The notes below the pieces were generated by a model. The model was not told the DNA's origin. It saw only the letters and a program-made list of their open reading frames with translations, and did no database searches. A stretch of 64,000 bases of DNA, taken from NCBI RefSeq assembly GCF_030814015.1, contig NZ_JAUSUL010000001.1, positions 1,640,001 to 1,704,000 of the forward strand, given 5' to 3'. Positions 42,404 through 53,246 of the stretch are shown piece by piece; positions within the stretch are counted from its first letter, which is position 1; each line of letters starts with the position of its first letter. Source of the stretch: Amorphus orientalis. Lineage in GTDB: Bacteria > Pseudomonadota > Alphaproteobacteria > Rhizobiales > Amorphaceae. Position numbers and translations under genes: made by a program.

Positions 42404-43371
42404 GTCCTAAAGAGCCTCGTGTACTGGGTCTCGTGGCGCATCGACGCGATGTCGGCCAGAAGCGCGCATCCGCCGAGATCGTCGAGGGTGGAGCCGGCCG
42501 CTTCCTCTGCGAGCGCCGCGATCGCGGGTTCGAGCCGCACGATCGCACGCTGGCCGTCGGTCTGTCCGAGCGGGATCAGCCGCACCCCGGCCGACACGAT
42601 GTTGGCAGCGAAGGCGTGAAGATAGGCGACAAGGACGGCGGCGAGGTCGACGCGATGGTCCGCCGCGGCAATGGCGACGGCGACCGGATAGGCGAGGGGA
42701 CCGTCCGGCCAGGGGAGAGAGGCCGGCCACGCGTCGGCCGAGATCTTCCGGAAGGCGTCCCCCTGGGAGAGGGTCTCCGTCCGCCGCTCAAGGGACGGGT
42801 TCAGGGCTGCGGCCAGTTCGATGATCTCGGCGAGCGAAGGGGCGGCCTCGGCCTTCTGATCCGAATCCGCGACCGGAACTCCGCCCTTTCCATTTCCTCC
42901 GCTCATTCCCGCGAAAGCGGGAATCCAGGGCGAATTGTGCAAAGGCCCGTCGTGTGGCCCTGGATTCCCGCTTTCGCGGGAATGAGCGGAAGGAGGCGGA
43001 TACCCCGGGTCTCCGCTGCGGGAATGAGCGGCAATTGGGTCTATGGCCGTGCCAACATCGCCGGAATGAGCGGAAACCGGGTCTGCCGCCGGAACCCCAT
43101 CGCCGGAGTGGTCGGGCCCAGGCGGATCGACGCGGGCGGCGGAAAGTTCCGTCCGCCGCGCCCGGTACGCCGCCGCCAGCAGGATCGCATCCTGCCGGCC
43201 GGCGCCATGAGCGAGCACGTCGCCGACCCAGGAAACCATCCGGTCGGCATCGGCGACCACGCCGTCTTCCACCACCCATTCCAGACCGTGACTGAGCGTG
43301 AACGCGCCGACCGGATAGGACGGCGACAGCCACGCCATCAGACGGTAGAGGCCGGCCGCGTCAGTGCTCAT
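42400..43371 (-). CDS. ureF: Urease accessory protein UreF with a repeat-derived in-frame insertion
   Basis: A 323-residue protein; UreF is normally about 220-230. Residues 1-78 ([22 protein letters not shown] and after) and about 178-323 ([20 protein letters not shown], then ETLSQGDAF) align with the family, while about residues 81-175 do not. The extra part contains the translation of an 87-bp inverted-repeat element ([10 protein letters not shown]...[10 protein letters not shown]) plus two degenerate AHSGD/AHSRSGD units, all in one open frame with no stop. UreF recruits UreG to the apo-urease complex; the insertion falls between helices of the all-helical fold and may be a tolerated loop. 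Its start overlaps the end of ureE by 11 bp. Confidence 0.9.
   Translation of the reverse strand: MSTDAAGLYRLMAWLSPSYPVGAFTLSHGLEWVVEDGVVADADRMVSWVGDVLAHGAGRQDAILLAAAYRARRTELSAARVDPPGPDHSGDGVPAADPVSAHSGDVGTAIDPIAAHSRSGDPGYPPPSAHSRESGNPGPHDGPLHNSPWIPAFAGMSGGNGKGGVPVADSDQKAEAAPSLAEIIELAAALNPSLERRTETLSQGDAFRKISADAWPASLPWPDGPLAYPVAVAIAAADHRVDLAAVLVAYLHAFAANIVSAGVRLIPLGQTDGQRAIVRLEPAIAALAEEAAGSTLDDLGGCALLADIASMRHETQYTRLFRT
42901..42987. repeat. 87-bp inverted-repeat element, copy A, inside ureF
   Basis: Perfect 31-bp arms (42901-42931 and 42957-42987) enclose a 25-bp loop. The arm core is CATTCCCGCGAAAGCGGGAA, itself a palindrome. The same architecture recurs at 43945-44031 and 45888-45974. Beyond the right end, GGAATGAGCGG recurs at about 43021 and 43062 as degenerate partial units. 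It looks like a non-autonomous palindromic element of the kind that inserts in genes in frame. Confidence 0.85.
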
Positions 43372-43894
43372 GGCTGTGGGTGTGCGAATGGCTGTGACTG
43401 TGGCTGTGGCCCGACCCGTGGGAGTGACTGTGGGCGTGGCCGTGCGCCTCGGAATGGCTGTGGGAATGCCCGCCATAGGCTCCGCCTTCCGGATCGAAGG
43501 GCGCGTCGATGTCGCGGACCGCGCCGCCGAGCCCGCGCACCATGTCGGAGATCACGTGGTCGCGCCGGATCAGGATCCGTCCGTCCTCGATCATGGCCGG
43601 CAGGTGCCGGTTGCCGAGATGCCAGGCAAGCCGCAGCAGGTGATGCGGATCGCCGGCCGTGACTTCGGTCAGCGGTTCGGGCGCGGCCTCGACCGCGACC
43701 ACCCGGCCATCGTCCAGAAGCAGCCCGTCACCGGACTTCAGCGCGACGGCCTGGGGCAGATCGAGCAGGAAGGCGAGCCCGCCATTGCCGGTAAGCGCGA
43801 TCCGCCGCCGGTGCCGGCCGTCGAAGTCGAGGGTGACGGTGTCGGCCGGATCGGCGTAGCTGCCGGCGGGGAGGACGGAGGTGGCTTTCAGCAT
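43361..43894 (-). CDS. ureE: Urease accessory nickel metallochaperone UreE with His-rich tail
   Basis: A 177-residue UreE. The N-terminal peptide-binding domain is followed by the metal domain ([20 protein letters not shown] with the conserved His) and [11 protein letters not shown]. The last 36 residues hold about 18 histidines alternating with serine, alanine and glycine, a nickel-storage tail like that of Klebsiella UreE. The coding DNA for this tail is a simple CATTCC/CACAGC-type repetitive tract. It overlaps ureF by 11 bases. Confidence 0.93.
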   Translation of the reverse strand: MLKATSVLPAGSYADPADTVTLDFDGRHRRRIALTGNGGLAFLLDLPQAVALKSGDGLLLDDGRVVAVEAAPEPLTEVTAGDPHHLLRLAWHLGNRHLPAMIEDGRILIRRDHVISDMVRGLGGAVRDIDAPFDPEGGAYGGHSHSHSEAHGHAHSHSHGSGHSHSHSHSHTHSHEH

Positions 43895-43944
43895 CCGCTC
43901 GCCTCGGACCTGGGAGATTCTGCCCAGGCAGTGCCACCGGCACC

Positions 43945-44031
43945 GCTCATCCCCGCGAAAGCGGGGATCCAGGCCGAAGTGGTCAGAGGCCCGTTGTGCG
44001 GCCCTGGATTCCCGCTTTCGCGGGAATGAGC
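43945..44031. repeat. 87-bp inverted-repeat element, copy B, between ureE and ureC
   Basis: The left arm (43945-43975, core CATCCCCGCGAAAGCGGGGA) pairs with the right arm (44001-44031) with a few mismatches around a 25-bp loop. The right arm is identical to that of copy A. The stem would sit in the ureC-ureE mRNA gap and could affect stability or expression balance. Confidence 0.85.
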
Positions 44032-44075
44032 GGATTGTGTGTTGTCTATCGTGCGCATCGGAACGGAAACAGTCT

Positions 44076-45785
<1,710 letters not shown>

Positions 45786-45887
45786 GGGCGGCTCCGGGTC
45801 GGACGATGCGTCTGGTCTGAAGGTCGGTCCAAAAACGTCAGGAAAAGTCTTGCGGAGTTGTCATTGACAGGGGCTCCCTTGTTCCCC

Positions 45888-45974
45888 GCTCACTCCGGCG
45901 TAAGCCGGAGTCCAGGGCGGATTGGGCAGGCGCCGGCCGTATGGCCCTGGATTCCGGCTTTCGCCGGAATGAGC
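45888..45974. repeat. 87-bp inverted-repeat element, copy C, upstream of ureC
   Basis: Arms at 45888-45918 and 45944-45974 enclose 25 bp. Its core is CACTCCGGCGTAAGCCGGAG, diverged from copies A and B but with the same ends (GCTCA...TGAGC and CCAGGGC...GCCCTGG). It lies between the GFA gene and ureC. Confidence 0.82.
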
Positions 45975-46033
45975 AGCCGGATGAGCGCTGTGGCACTCCG
46001 AAACCACGCGCCTTCCTCCCGTTCCCTGATCCA

Positions 46034-46528
46034 TCACTCGATCCACAACCCCCGGCTCTTGTGCCAGTCCTCGATGGATTCCTTCGGATATCCATCGAAC
46101 GTCTGATCGGTCGGGCCGATCTGCGGCTCCACCCAGGAGGCCTTGGAGCCGAGCATCAGGTGCACGCTTTCCGGCGGCACCGGCAGGTCGGTGTCGATGG
46201 CCGAGGCGAGCGGATGGATCAGCTCCGGCCACGTCTCGTCATAGAGCCAGAGCGACGTTCCGCATTTCGTGCAGAAGTGCCGCTTGCCGGAGGAAACCCG
46301 CACCGAGCCGTCGTCTTCGTGCACCTTGGCGTGGAACACGCCGATGGCGTCTTCGCCGTCGATTTTCAGCGTGTCGGCGTCACCCATGATGTTGATGGCG
46401 TAGCCGCCACCGCCGCCGGTCTTGCGGCAGATGGAGCAGTAGCAGCGCTGGTAGGGATGCGGCGTGTGGCTCTCCACGGAGAACCGCACCGCGCCGCAGT
46501 GGCAGGAGCCTTCGAGGGTGATCGGCAT
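46034..46528 (-). CDS. GFA family protein (glutathione-dependent formaldehyde-activating enzyme/CENP-V fold), first copy
   Basis: A 164-residue zinc protein of the GFA/CENP-V fold. Cysteine pairs are in SCHCGAVRFSV (C9, C11), RCYCSICRKTGG and FCTKCGTSLW, giving two zinc sites. Family members are annotated as formaldehyde-activating but most have no proven activity. AGAAGGAGG lies seven bases before the ATG. It sits in the urease operon between the second GFA gene and ureC, which is unusual; a link to urease function is unproven. Confidence 0.87.
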   Translation of the reverse strand: MPITLEGSCHCGAVRFSVESHTPHPYQRCYCSICRKTGGGGGYAINIMGDADTLKIDGEDAIGVFHAKVHEDDGSVRVSSGKRHFCTKCGTSLWLYDETWPELIHPLASAIDTDLPVPPESVHLMLGSKASWVEPQIGPTDQTFDGYPKESIEDWHKSRGLWIE

Positions 46529-46584
46529 GGCGGAACCTCCTTCTCCTCTTGGGTCTGGGTTGTCTCGTCTCGTCCGGCGGCCGC

Positions 46585-46944
46585 TCAGCGGCTGGCGCCG
46601 TCGACGTAGTTGACGGGGAAGGCGGCCGGATCGACGCCGTCGAGGCAGCGCACGTTGATCGCCGCCATCTCCATCCCGTTCGGGGCGGTGCCGAGCGCGA
46701 ACGACTGGATGCCGCAGGTGGAGCAGAACAGGTGATGGATGGCGTGGGTGTTGAACTGATACTCCGTCAGCGCCGCCTTGTCGGTCTTCAGACGGAAGTT
46801 CTCCGCCGGCGTGAAGGCGAGCAGCGAGCCGAGCTTGCCGCAGCGCGAGCAGTTGCAGGCGTTGACCTTGTCGATCGCGATGTCGACCTCGTAGCGCACG
46901 GCGCCGCACTGGCAGCCGCCGGTGTAGGTTTGCGGATCGCTCAT
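46585..46944 (-). CDS. GFA family protein, second copy
   Basis: A 119-residue GFA/CENP-V-fold protein with cysteines in [26 protein letters not shown] and [11 protein letters not shown]. It is only distantly similar to its neighbour, so the two are not a recent duplication. Its start codon overlaps the ureB stop by four bases (ATGA), which shows that it belongs to the urease transcript and is probably translated with ureB. Confidence 0.87.
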   Translation of the reverse strand: MSDPQTYTGGCQCGAVRYEVDIAIDKVNACNCSRCGKLGSLLAFTPAENFRLKTDKAALTEYQFNTHAIHHLFCSTCGIQSFALGTAPNGMEMAAINVRCLDGVDPAAFPVNYVDGASR

Positions 46945-47246
46945 AACGCCCCCATCACCTTTCCCTGGAAGCCGTAGATCTTCCGGTCGCCGGACATCGG
47001 CACCAGCGTCACCTCCCGGCTCTGGCCCGGCTCGAAGCGCACCGCGGTGCCGGCGGGAATGTCGAGGCGCTGGCCGCGGGCGGCGTCACGGTCGAAGTCG
47101 AGTGCGCCGTTCACCTCGAAGAAGTGGTAGTGCGAGCCCACCTGGATCGGCCGGTCGCCGGTATTGGCGACGGTCATGGTGGTGGCCGGCTGGCCGGCAT
47201 TGAGTTCGATTTCGCCGTCGGCGCAGACGATTTCACCTGGAATCAT
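46941..47246 (-). CDS. ureB: Urease beta subunit
   Basis: A 101-residue urease beta subunit of standard length. It begins [20 protein letters not shown] and contains [21 protein letters not shown], the hallmark of UreB, and [25 protein letters not shown] near the end. It packs against UreA and UreC in the (UreABC)3 complex. Its end is coupled to the following GFA gene. Confidence 0.96.
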   Translation of the reverse strand: MIPGEIVCADGEIELNAGQPATTMTVANTGDRPIQVGSHYHFFEVNGALDFDRDAARGQRLDIPAGTAVRFEPGQSREVTLVPMSGDRKIYGFQGKVMGAL

Positions 47247-47320
47247 GATGGTCGCCTCTTCCCTGTTTCTTGAGCCGGATGCGGGCGGAAACGCGGTGCC
47301 CGCTTCTCCGTCATCCCACG

Positions 47321-47623
<303 letters not shown>

Positions 47624-47758
47624 GGAACCCTCCTCATAAATCGCGCCCTCTTTGGAGGGGGCGGATCCTGTCACGGAAGCCTCTACCGAACGGCTCCGCT
47701 TGGTTGTTCTATCGCGTTCCCGGACGGCGAACCGGTTCCCACTTCGCCTGGAAACGCT

Positions 47759-48622
47759 TCAGACCGACCAGACACGCGGCAGGCGCCCGGTCAAGATGGT
47801 GACGGCGGCCGCGACCGCACGTCGGAGCGGCGCGGCGTCGCCCGCGACCAGTCGGGCCGACAGGAGCCCGTCCCAGGCGCTTGCGCCGGCCGCGACCCCC
47901 TCCAGGTCGAGCGCCGCGCGCATCTCGTCCAGCCGCGCCTCCGCATCGGGGGCGGCCCAGACGAGCGAGGCGACCGCCCGTCCGCCGCCCAGCGTCGCGA
48001 TCCCGCCCGCTGCATCCGGGATCGGCTCGGCCAGGCGGAAGTCGTCGGCATAGGCGAGACGGCCGTCCCGCCAGAGGCGCCAGCGATCGCGCAGGCCCCC
48101 GCGGGAGACCGTCTCGCCATGCGCGGCCCGCCCCATCACCGTCGTTTCACAAAGCAAGATCCGGGCCGATCCGTCGATGCGGGCGTCGAGCCGGCGGCGA
48201 AGCCGGCCACCGTCGTAGAGGATCGTTTCCTGGGGGATCCAGAAGAGGGCCGATCCGGCTTCCGCGTCGAGCGACACGTCCAGATGGGCTTCACCGTCGA
48301 CCGCACGATAGACGCGCTCGGCCGCCTGGGTGGTGATCGTGACCATGCTGCCCGCCTCGGCAAGGCCGTCGAAGGTGAACCGGTCGCCGTCGGTCAGGCC
48401 GCCGGCGGTGTTGAGCAGAACGGCCTCCAGACCCGCCGCGCCGTAAAGGCGGGGAAACCGGACCTTGAACGAGCCCTGCTGATAGCCGGTGCGCAGCTCG
48501 GTCGTTCCCGGTGCCGCCCCCGGACGGACGGCGAGCCGGACGGCGCCCTGCGCCCGCTCCAGGGCGGGAGATCTTGCGTTCTGTCCATCGGAAGCTGCCG
48601 CTACCGGCGTGACCGCGTCCAT
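47759..48622 (-). CDS. ureD: Urease accessory protein UreD (UreH)
   Basis: A 287-residue UreD. The family-specific segments YGAAGLEAVLLNTAGGLTDG and QAAERVYRAVDGEAHLDVSL are followed by LFWIPQETILYDGGRLRRRL. UreD forms the scaffold of the UreDFG nickel-insertion complex on apo-urease. It is first in the leftward operon, and the 135-bp gap to ureA contains no obvious terminator. Confidence 0.94.
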   Translation of the reverse strand: MDAVTPVAAASDGQNARSPALERAQGAVRLAVRPGAAPGTTELRTGYQQGSFKVRFPRLYGAAGLEAVLLNTAGGLTDGDRFTFDGLAEAGSMVTITTQAAERVYRAVDGEAHLDVSLDAEAGSALFWIPQETILYDGGRLRRRLDARIDGSARILLCETTVMGRAAHGETVSRGGLRDRWRLWRDGRLAYADDFRLAEPIPDAAGGIATLGGGRAVASLVWAAPDAEARLDEMRAALDLEGVAAGASAWDGLLSARLVAGDAAPLRRAVAAAVTILTGRLPRVWSV

Positions 48623-48769
48623 TCTGCTCGTTCCCCGGCGCTCCGTGACGGTGAATCGGCCGATGGCCGACCGGGCGAAGCGGGAAGGATGGGCGTATTC
48701 GGCCGTCCTGCAAAGACGGGATCTGGAAACAACGCGAACGGGAGGGACGAAAGTCGGCCGTTCCTGGCC

Positions 48770-50119
48770 TCAGACCGCTGCCGAATGCCGGGCCGCGCCT
48801 CGGGCGAGATAGGCGTCGAAACAGGCGGCGACGATCCGGACATAGGGCCGGCCGAGGGGCGTCATGGTCAGGCGCGCGCCGTCGAGAACCGCAAGGCCAT
48901 CGGCGATCGGTTCGGCGAGCGCGGCTTCGGTCGCCTCCAGAAGGGCGAGGGCATCGCCGTAGCGGGCAAGCGCGGGATCGGCGAAGTCGATGTGATAGGA
49001 GGTCATCAGCAGTTCGATCACCCGGGCCCTCAGCCGGTCGTCATCGGACAGCGCGAATCCGCGCACGGTCGCAAGCCGGCCGGCTTCGATGGCGCGCCGC
49101 CATCCGCCCACGTCGGCGGCATTGGCGAGATATCCCTGAGGCAGCTTGCCGATGGCGGAGGCACCGAGACCGATCAGCGTGTCGGCGGTGTCGGTGGTGT
49201 AGCCCTGGAAGTTGCGGCGCAGCGTCCCGGCCTCGGTCGCGATCGCCATCTCGTCATCGGGCCGGGCGAAGTGATCGAGGCCGATCGGAACGTAGCCGGC
49301 CTCCGTCAGGGCGGCGCGCATCTCCGCTTCCAGTTCCAGCCGGGCGTCGGCGTCCGGCAGGGTCGCCTCGTCGATCAGCCGCTGGTGGGATTTCACCCAG
49401 GGCACGTGCGCATAGCCGAATACGGAGACCCGGGACGGGTTCCACGCCGCCACGGCCGCGACCGTCCGGCGGACCGTCTCGGCGGTCTGATGGGGCAGGC
49501 CGTACATGAGGTCGGCGTTGATGCCGGTCAGCCCGGCGGCCTGCAGATCGGCGATGGCCGCTTCAACCACAGCATCGGGCTGGATCCGGCCGATCGCGGC
49601 CTGGACCGTCGGGTCCGTGTCCTGGATGCCCAGCGAAACGCGGTTGATGCCGGCCTTGATCAGCGTGCTTGCCAGCTGGCGGTCGACGGTGCGCGGATCC
49701 AGTTCGATCGCCTGTTCAGCGTCCGGTAGGATTGCGAACGCGTCCCGCAGCCGCGCGGTCAGCTCGAGGAATGTCGGGCCGGGGATGAGGCTGGGCGTTC
49801 CGCCGCCCCAGTGCAGATGCGCGACCGGAGGCCGGCGTCCGATCGTCAGGTGAACGAGCGCGATCTCGTGGGCGAGCGTCTCGGCATAGGCGACGACCGG
49901 ATCGATCCGCCGGGTGGCTTTGGTCGTGCACCCGCAATAGGTGCACATCTCCCGGCAATAGGGCACGTGCAGATAGATAGACACAGGGTCGTCGCCGAGG
50001 GCCGCAAACCAGCGCTCCGCCGTCGCGGCATCCACGGCGTCGCTGAAGTGCGGTGCGGTCGGATACGACGTGTATCGCGGTACCGCGCGGGTTGCGTATT
50101 TTGCGGCCAGCTCGTCCAT
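48770..50119 (-). CDS. hemN: Oxygen-independent coproporphyrinogen III oxidase
   Basis: A 449-residue radical SAM enzyme. The iron-sulfur cluster motif is SIYLHVPYCREMCTYCGC (CxxxCxxC plus the extra Cys of HemN), the conserved PRYTSYPTAPHF precedes it, and HLHWGGGTPSLI and NFQGYTTDTADTLIGLGASAIG follow. It makes protoporphyrinogen for heme when oxygen is low. I start at the ATG at 50119 because an FNR-type box lies upstream at 50154-50167, where a longer start would put it inside the gene. It may supply heme for the cbb3 oxidase encoded nearby. Confidence 0.93.
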   Translation of the reverse strand: MDELAAKYATRAVPRYTSYPTAPHFSDAVDAATAERWFAALGDDPVSIYLHVPYCREMCTYCGCTTKATRRIDPVVAYAETLAHEIALVHLTIGRRPPVAHLHWGGGTPSLIPGPTFLELTARLRDAFAILPDAEQAIELDPRTVDRQLASTLIKAGINRVSLGIQDTDPTVQAAIGRIQPDAVVEAAIADLQAAGLTGINADLMYGLPHQTAETVRRTVAAVAAWNPSRVSVFGYAHVPWVKSHQRLIDEATLPDADARLELEAEMRAALTEAGYVPIGLDHFARPDDEMAIATEAGTLRRNFQGYTTDTADTLIGLGASAIGKLPQGYLANAADVGGWRRAIEAGRLATVRGFALSDDDRLRARVIELLMTSYHIDFADPALARYGDALALLEATEAALAEPIADGLAVLDGARLTMTPLGRPYVRIVAACFDAYLARGAARHSAAV

Positions 50120-50153
50120 GCGCGAAAATTGGACCCGCACGGGTTGGACGACA

Positions 50154-50167
50154 TTGATCCCGGTCAA
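50154..50167. promoter_or_regulatory. FNR/FixK-type box upstream of hemN
   Basis: TTGATCCCGGTCAA fits TTGA-N6-TCAA, the site of FNR, Anr and FixK-type regulators. It is centred about 41 bp before the hemN ATG and 90 bp before the divergent AbrB-type gene. Anaerobic or microaerobic control of hemN is a common arrangement. Confidence 0.65.
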
Positions 50168-50249
50168 GAACCGGACGCCCCGGGTCGTTGCGCTTCAGTA
50201 TTGGAGTCCATGGTTGCAGGTCGCGGCGCGGCGGCGCATAGAGGCGGCC

Positions 50250-51287
50250 GTGAACCCTTCCTTCGCTCCCCTGCTCGGCCGTCTTGTCCTCGCGTTGGCG
50301 CTCGCCGCCATCGGCGGTGCCGCCTTCACGTTGGCCGGTGTCCCGGCCGGCTGGCTCTCGGGTGCGGCGGTCGCCGTTGCCGTCGCGGCGGTCGCCGGTG
50401 CCCCGGTGGCCGTCCCGAATCTCGTGCGACAGCTGGCTTTCCTGCTCCTCGGCGTCGGCATGGGGTCGTCGGTCACGCCGGAGACCGTCGACCAGCTTGC
50501 CTCGTGGCCGGTCTCGATCCTGTTCGTCCTGGTGACGACCGTGCTGGTCACCGCGACGGCCTACTGGGTGCTGAGGCGCGTGGCCGGCTGGGACAAGCTC
50601 TCCGCCTTCTACGGCGCGGTTCCCGGCGCGTTGTCCTATGTCGTCGCCGTTGCCCTTTCGGCGGGAGCCGACATGCGCCGCGTCGCGCTCTCCCAGTCGG
50701 TTCGGCTGCTCTTTCTGGTCGCCGTTCTCCCGCCGCTGATCGGCCTGTTCGGAGGGTCCGGCGACACCGTCGTCCTGCCCGACCATGCCGAGGCGGGGCT
50801 GCGCGATCTCGTCATCCTGTTCGCCAGCGGGGCGGCGGTCGGCTACGCGCTGCTTCGGATGGGACAGACCGCCGGCATGCTTCTGGGGCCGCTGTTCACC
50901 AGCGGCCTCCTGCACGGCAGTGGTCTCGTCACCACCTGGCTTCCGGCCTGGCTCCTGATTCCCGGCTTCCTGGTGATCGGCGCTGTCATCGGAACGCGCT
51001 TCGCCGGCACCGAAGGCCGGGAGGTCCTGCGCCTCGCGCTCGCCGCGCTCGCGGCCCTGTCGGCGGGGCTCGTGGTGGCGCTCCTGTGCGCCGTCCTGAT
51101 GATAGAGGTCACGGATCTGCCGCCCGGGCAGGTGGTCCTCTCGCTGGTCCCCGGCGCGCTGGAATCGATGACGACGCTGGCCTTCCTGCTCGGCTTCGAC
51201 GCGGCCTACGTGGCCGGGCTTCACTTCGCCCGCTTCGTGGGAATCGTCGTGGTCCTGCCCTTCGTCTCGCGGCATTTGAAGGCCTGA
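50250..51287 (+). CDS. AbrB-family membrane protein (AbrB duplication family)
   Basis: A 345-residue membrane protein with about ten helices in two repeats. The family signature is LLGVGMGSSVTPETVDQLASW, then FYGAVPGALSYVVAVALSAGAD, with a matching second-half pair (LVPGALESMTTLAFLLGFDAAYVAGLHFARF). Members are sometimes called ammonia monooxygenase-like or AbrB regulators of aidB, but transport function is unproven. The start is GTG at 50250 with GAGG upstream; the preceding frame is open but overlaps the hemN promoter. It may share that FNR-type box. Confidence 0.82.
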   Translation: MNPSFAPLLGRLVLALALAAIGGAAFTLAGVPAGWLSGAAVAVAVAAVAGAPVAVPNLVRQLAFLLLGVGMGSSVTPETVDQLASWPVSILFVLVTTVLVTATAYWVLRRVAGWDKLSAFYGAVPGALSYVVAVALSAGADMRRVALSQSVRLLFLVAVLPPLIGLFGGSGDTVVLPDHAEAGLRDLVILFASGAAVGYALLRMGQTAGMLLGPLFTSGLLHGSGLVTTWLPAWLLIPGFLVIGAVIGTRFAGTEGREVLRLALAALAALSAGLVVALLCAVLMIEVTDLPPGQVVLSLVPGALESMTTLAFLLGFDAAYVAGLHFARFVGIVVVLPFVSRHLKA

Positions 51288-51464
51288 CCGCCTCTCGCTC
51301 ACGGAAGCGGGATCGATGTTGCGCTTCGGCAACATGTCGCGGTCAGCTCTGCGTCAACACCCGTAAATCCGGCTTTTTGGAGGCGCTCCATTCTGGCAAG
51401 CTTGATCCGAGCTTGCTCCGGGAGCCGGATGCGACGTTCCGCACCGTTCCCCGGAAACCACCGC

Positions 51465-51478
51465 TTGACATACGTCAA
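51465..51478 (+). promoter_or_regulatory. FNR/FixK-type box upstream of ccoN
   Basis: TTGACATACGTCAA is a perfect TTGA-N6-TCAA palindrome, 88 bp before the ccoN ATG. Such boxes activate cbb3 oxidase operons under low oxygen in most alphaproteobacteria. The same half-sites occur in the hemN box. Confidence 0.75.
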
Positions 51479-51565
51479 GGCGGGCGGGCCCCGGCCATCT
51501 AGGGTCCGCATCGATTGGCTGGCGCTTGCCGGCCATCCAGCCGTTTTGCCGACCGGAGTCGAGAT

Positions 51566-53233
51566 ATGGCGCACGCCGCTTCAGCCAACAGTAATAAAAT
51601 GATGACGCTCGAGGAGGGCATCTATGCCGGCGCCCTCGCGGCGCTGACGCTCGTCTGTCTGCTCATTGCGGGCAAGGCCCTCGACACTCCGATGAGCGTT
51701 CACGGGGTCCTCGGTGCCTTGATGGCGGGCGGCGGCCTGTTCTTCCTGATGAAACGGTTCCTCGACCGCCCGGCCGGAACGGCGCCGGAACTGGTCGATG
51801 GCCTGCCCAACTACAACATGGGGCCGGTCAAGTTCGCCACGATCGCGTCGCTGTTCTGGGGCATCGCCGGCTTCCTGGCCGGGGTCTATATCGCCCTGCA
51901 GCTGGCCTTTCCGGTCCTGAACTTCGACCTGTCCTTCCTGAGCTTCGGCCGGCTGCGGCCGCTGCACACGAGTGCGGTCATCTTCGCGTTCGGCGGCAAC
52001 GTGCTGATCGCGTCGTCCATGTACGTGGTCCAGCGCACCTCGCGGGCCCGGATGCCGGGCGAGATCACGCCGTGGTTCGTCGTGCTCGGCTACAATGCCT
52101 TCATCGTCATCGCCGCCACCGGCTACCTGATGGGCGTCACCCAGTCGAAGGAGTACGCCGAGCCGGAGTGGTACGCTGATCTCTGGCTGACGATCGTCTG
52201 GGTCGCCTATCTCGGCATCTTCGCCGGCACGCTGATGAAGCGGCGCGAATCCCACATCTACGTGGCGAACTGGTTCTATCTCGCCTTCATCGTGACCATC
52301 GCGATGCTGCACATCGTGAACAACCTGACCCTTCCGGTCTCGGTGTTCTCGTCCAAGTCCTACATCGTCTGGCCGGGCGTGCAGGACGCTATGATCCAGT
52401 GGTGGTACGGCCACAACGCGGTGGGCTTCTTCCTGACCGCCGGCTTCCTCGCCATCATGTACTACTTCGTGCCGAAGCGCGCCGACCGGCCGGTCTATTC
52501 CTACCGGCTGTCCATCGTGCACTTCTGGTCGCTGATCTTCCTCTACATCTGGGCCGGTCCGCACCACCTGCACTACACGTCGCTGCCCCAGTGGGCCTCG
52601 ACCCTGGGCATGACGTTCTCGGTCATGCTGTGGATGCCGTCCTGGGGCGGTATGATCAACGGCCTGATGACGCTGTCCGGCGCCTGGGACAAGCTCAGGA
52701 CCGACCCGGTCATCCGGATGCTGGTGGTCTCCGTCGCCTTCTACGGCATGTCGACCTTCGAAGGTCCGCTGATGTCGGTGCGCGCCGTGAACTCGCTGTC
52801 GCACTACACCGACTGGACCATCGGCCACGTGCACTCCGGTGCGCTCGGCTGGGTCGGCTTCATCTCCTTCGGCGCGATCTACTGCCTGGTTCCGTGGCTG
52901 TGGAACAAGAAGTCGCTCTATTCGCTCAAGCTGGTGAACTGGCACTTCTGGACGGCCACGCTCGGCATCGTGCTCTACATCACCTCGATGTGGGTGTCGG
53001 GCATCCTGCAGGGCCTGATGTGGCGCGCCTACAACCAGTACGGCTTCCTCGAGTACTCGTTCATCGAGACCGTCGAAGCGATGCACCCCTTCTACGTGAT
53101 CCGTGCGCTCGGCGGCATTCTCTTCCTCGTCGGCGGACTGATCATGGCCTTCAACATTTGGATGACGATCCGCTCCGGAGAGGCGCTGGAGGTCGAATCC
53201 GAAGCCGCCGCGCGGGCGCCAGCGACCGCGTAA
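51566..53233 (+). CDS. ccoN: cbb3-type cytochrome c oxidase subunit I
   Basis: A 555-residue subunit with 12 predicted helices. Heme and copper ligands are visible in [15 protein letters not shown] (low-spin heme His), [19 protein letters not shown] (CuB His) with the cbb3-type crosslinked tyrosine expected on helix [17 protein letters not shown] (CuB His pair) and [16 protein letters not shown] (heme b and b3 His). It is the proton-pumping catalytic core for microaerobic respiration. I start at the ATG at 51566 with GGAG upstream. The N-terminus is longer than usual by about 15 residues. Confidence 0.95.
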   Translation: MAHAASANSNKMMTLEEGIYAGALAALTLVCLLIAGKALDTPMSVHGVLGALMAGGGLFFLMKRFLDRPAGTAPELVDGLPNYNMGPVKFATIASLFWGIAGFLAGVYIALQLAFPVLNFDLSFLSFGRLRPLHTSAVIFAFGGNVLIASSMYVVQRTSRARMPGEITPWFVVLGYNAFIVIAATGYLMGVTQSKEYAEPEWYADLWLTIVWVAYLGIFAGTLMKRRESHIYVANWFYLAFIVTIAMLHIVNNLTLPVSVFSSKSYIVWPGVQDAMIQWWYGHNAVGFFLTAGFLAIMYYFVPKRADRPVYSYRLSIVHFWSLIFLYIWAGPHHLHYTSLPQWASTLGMTFSVMLWMPSWGGMINGLMTLSGAWDKLRTDPVIRMLVVSVAFYGMSTFEGPLMSVRAVNSLSHYTDWTIGHVHSGALGWVGFISFGAIYCLVPWLWNKKSLYSLKLVNWHFWTATLGIVLYITSMWVSGILQGLMWRAYNQYGFLEYSFIETVEAMHPFYVIRALGGILFLVGGLIMAFNIWMTIRSGEALEVESEAAARAPATA

Positions 53234-53246
53234 GGGAGCAAAAAAG

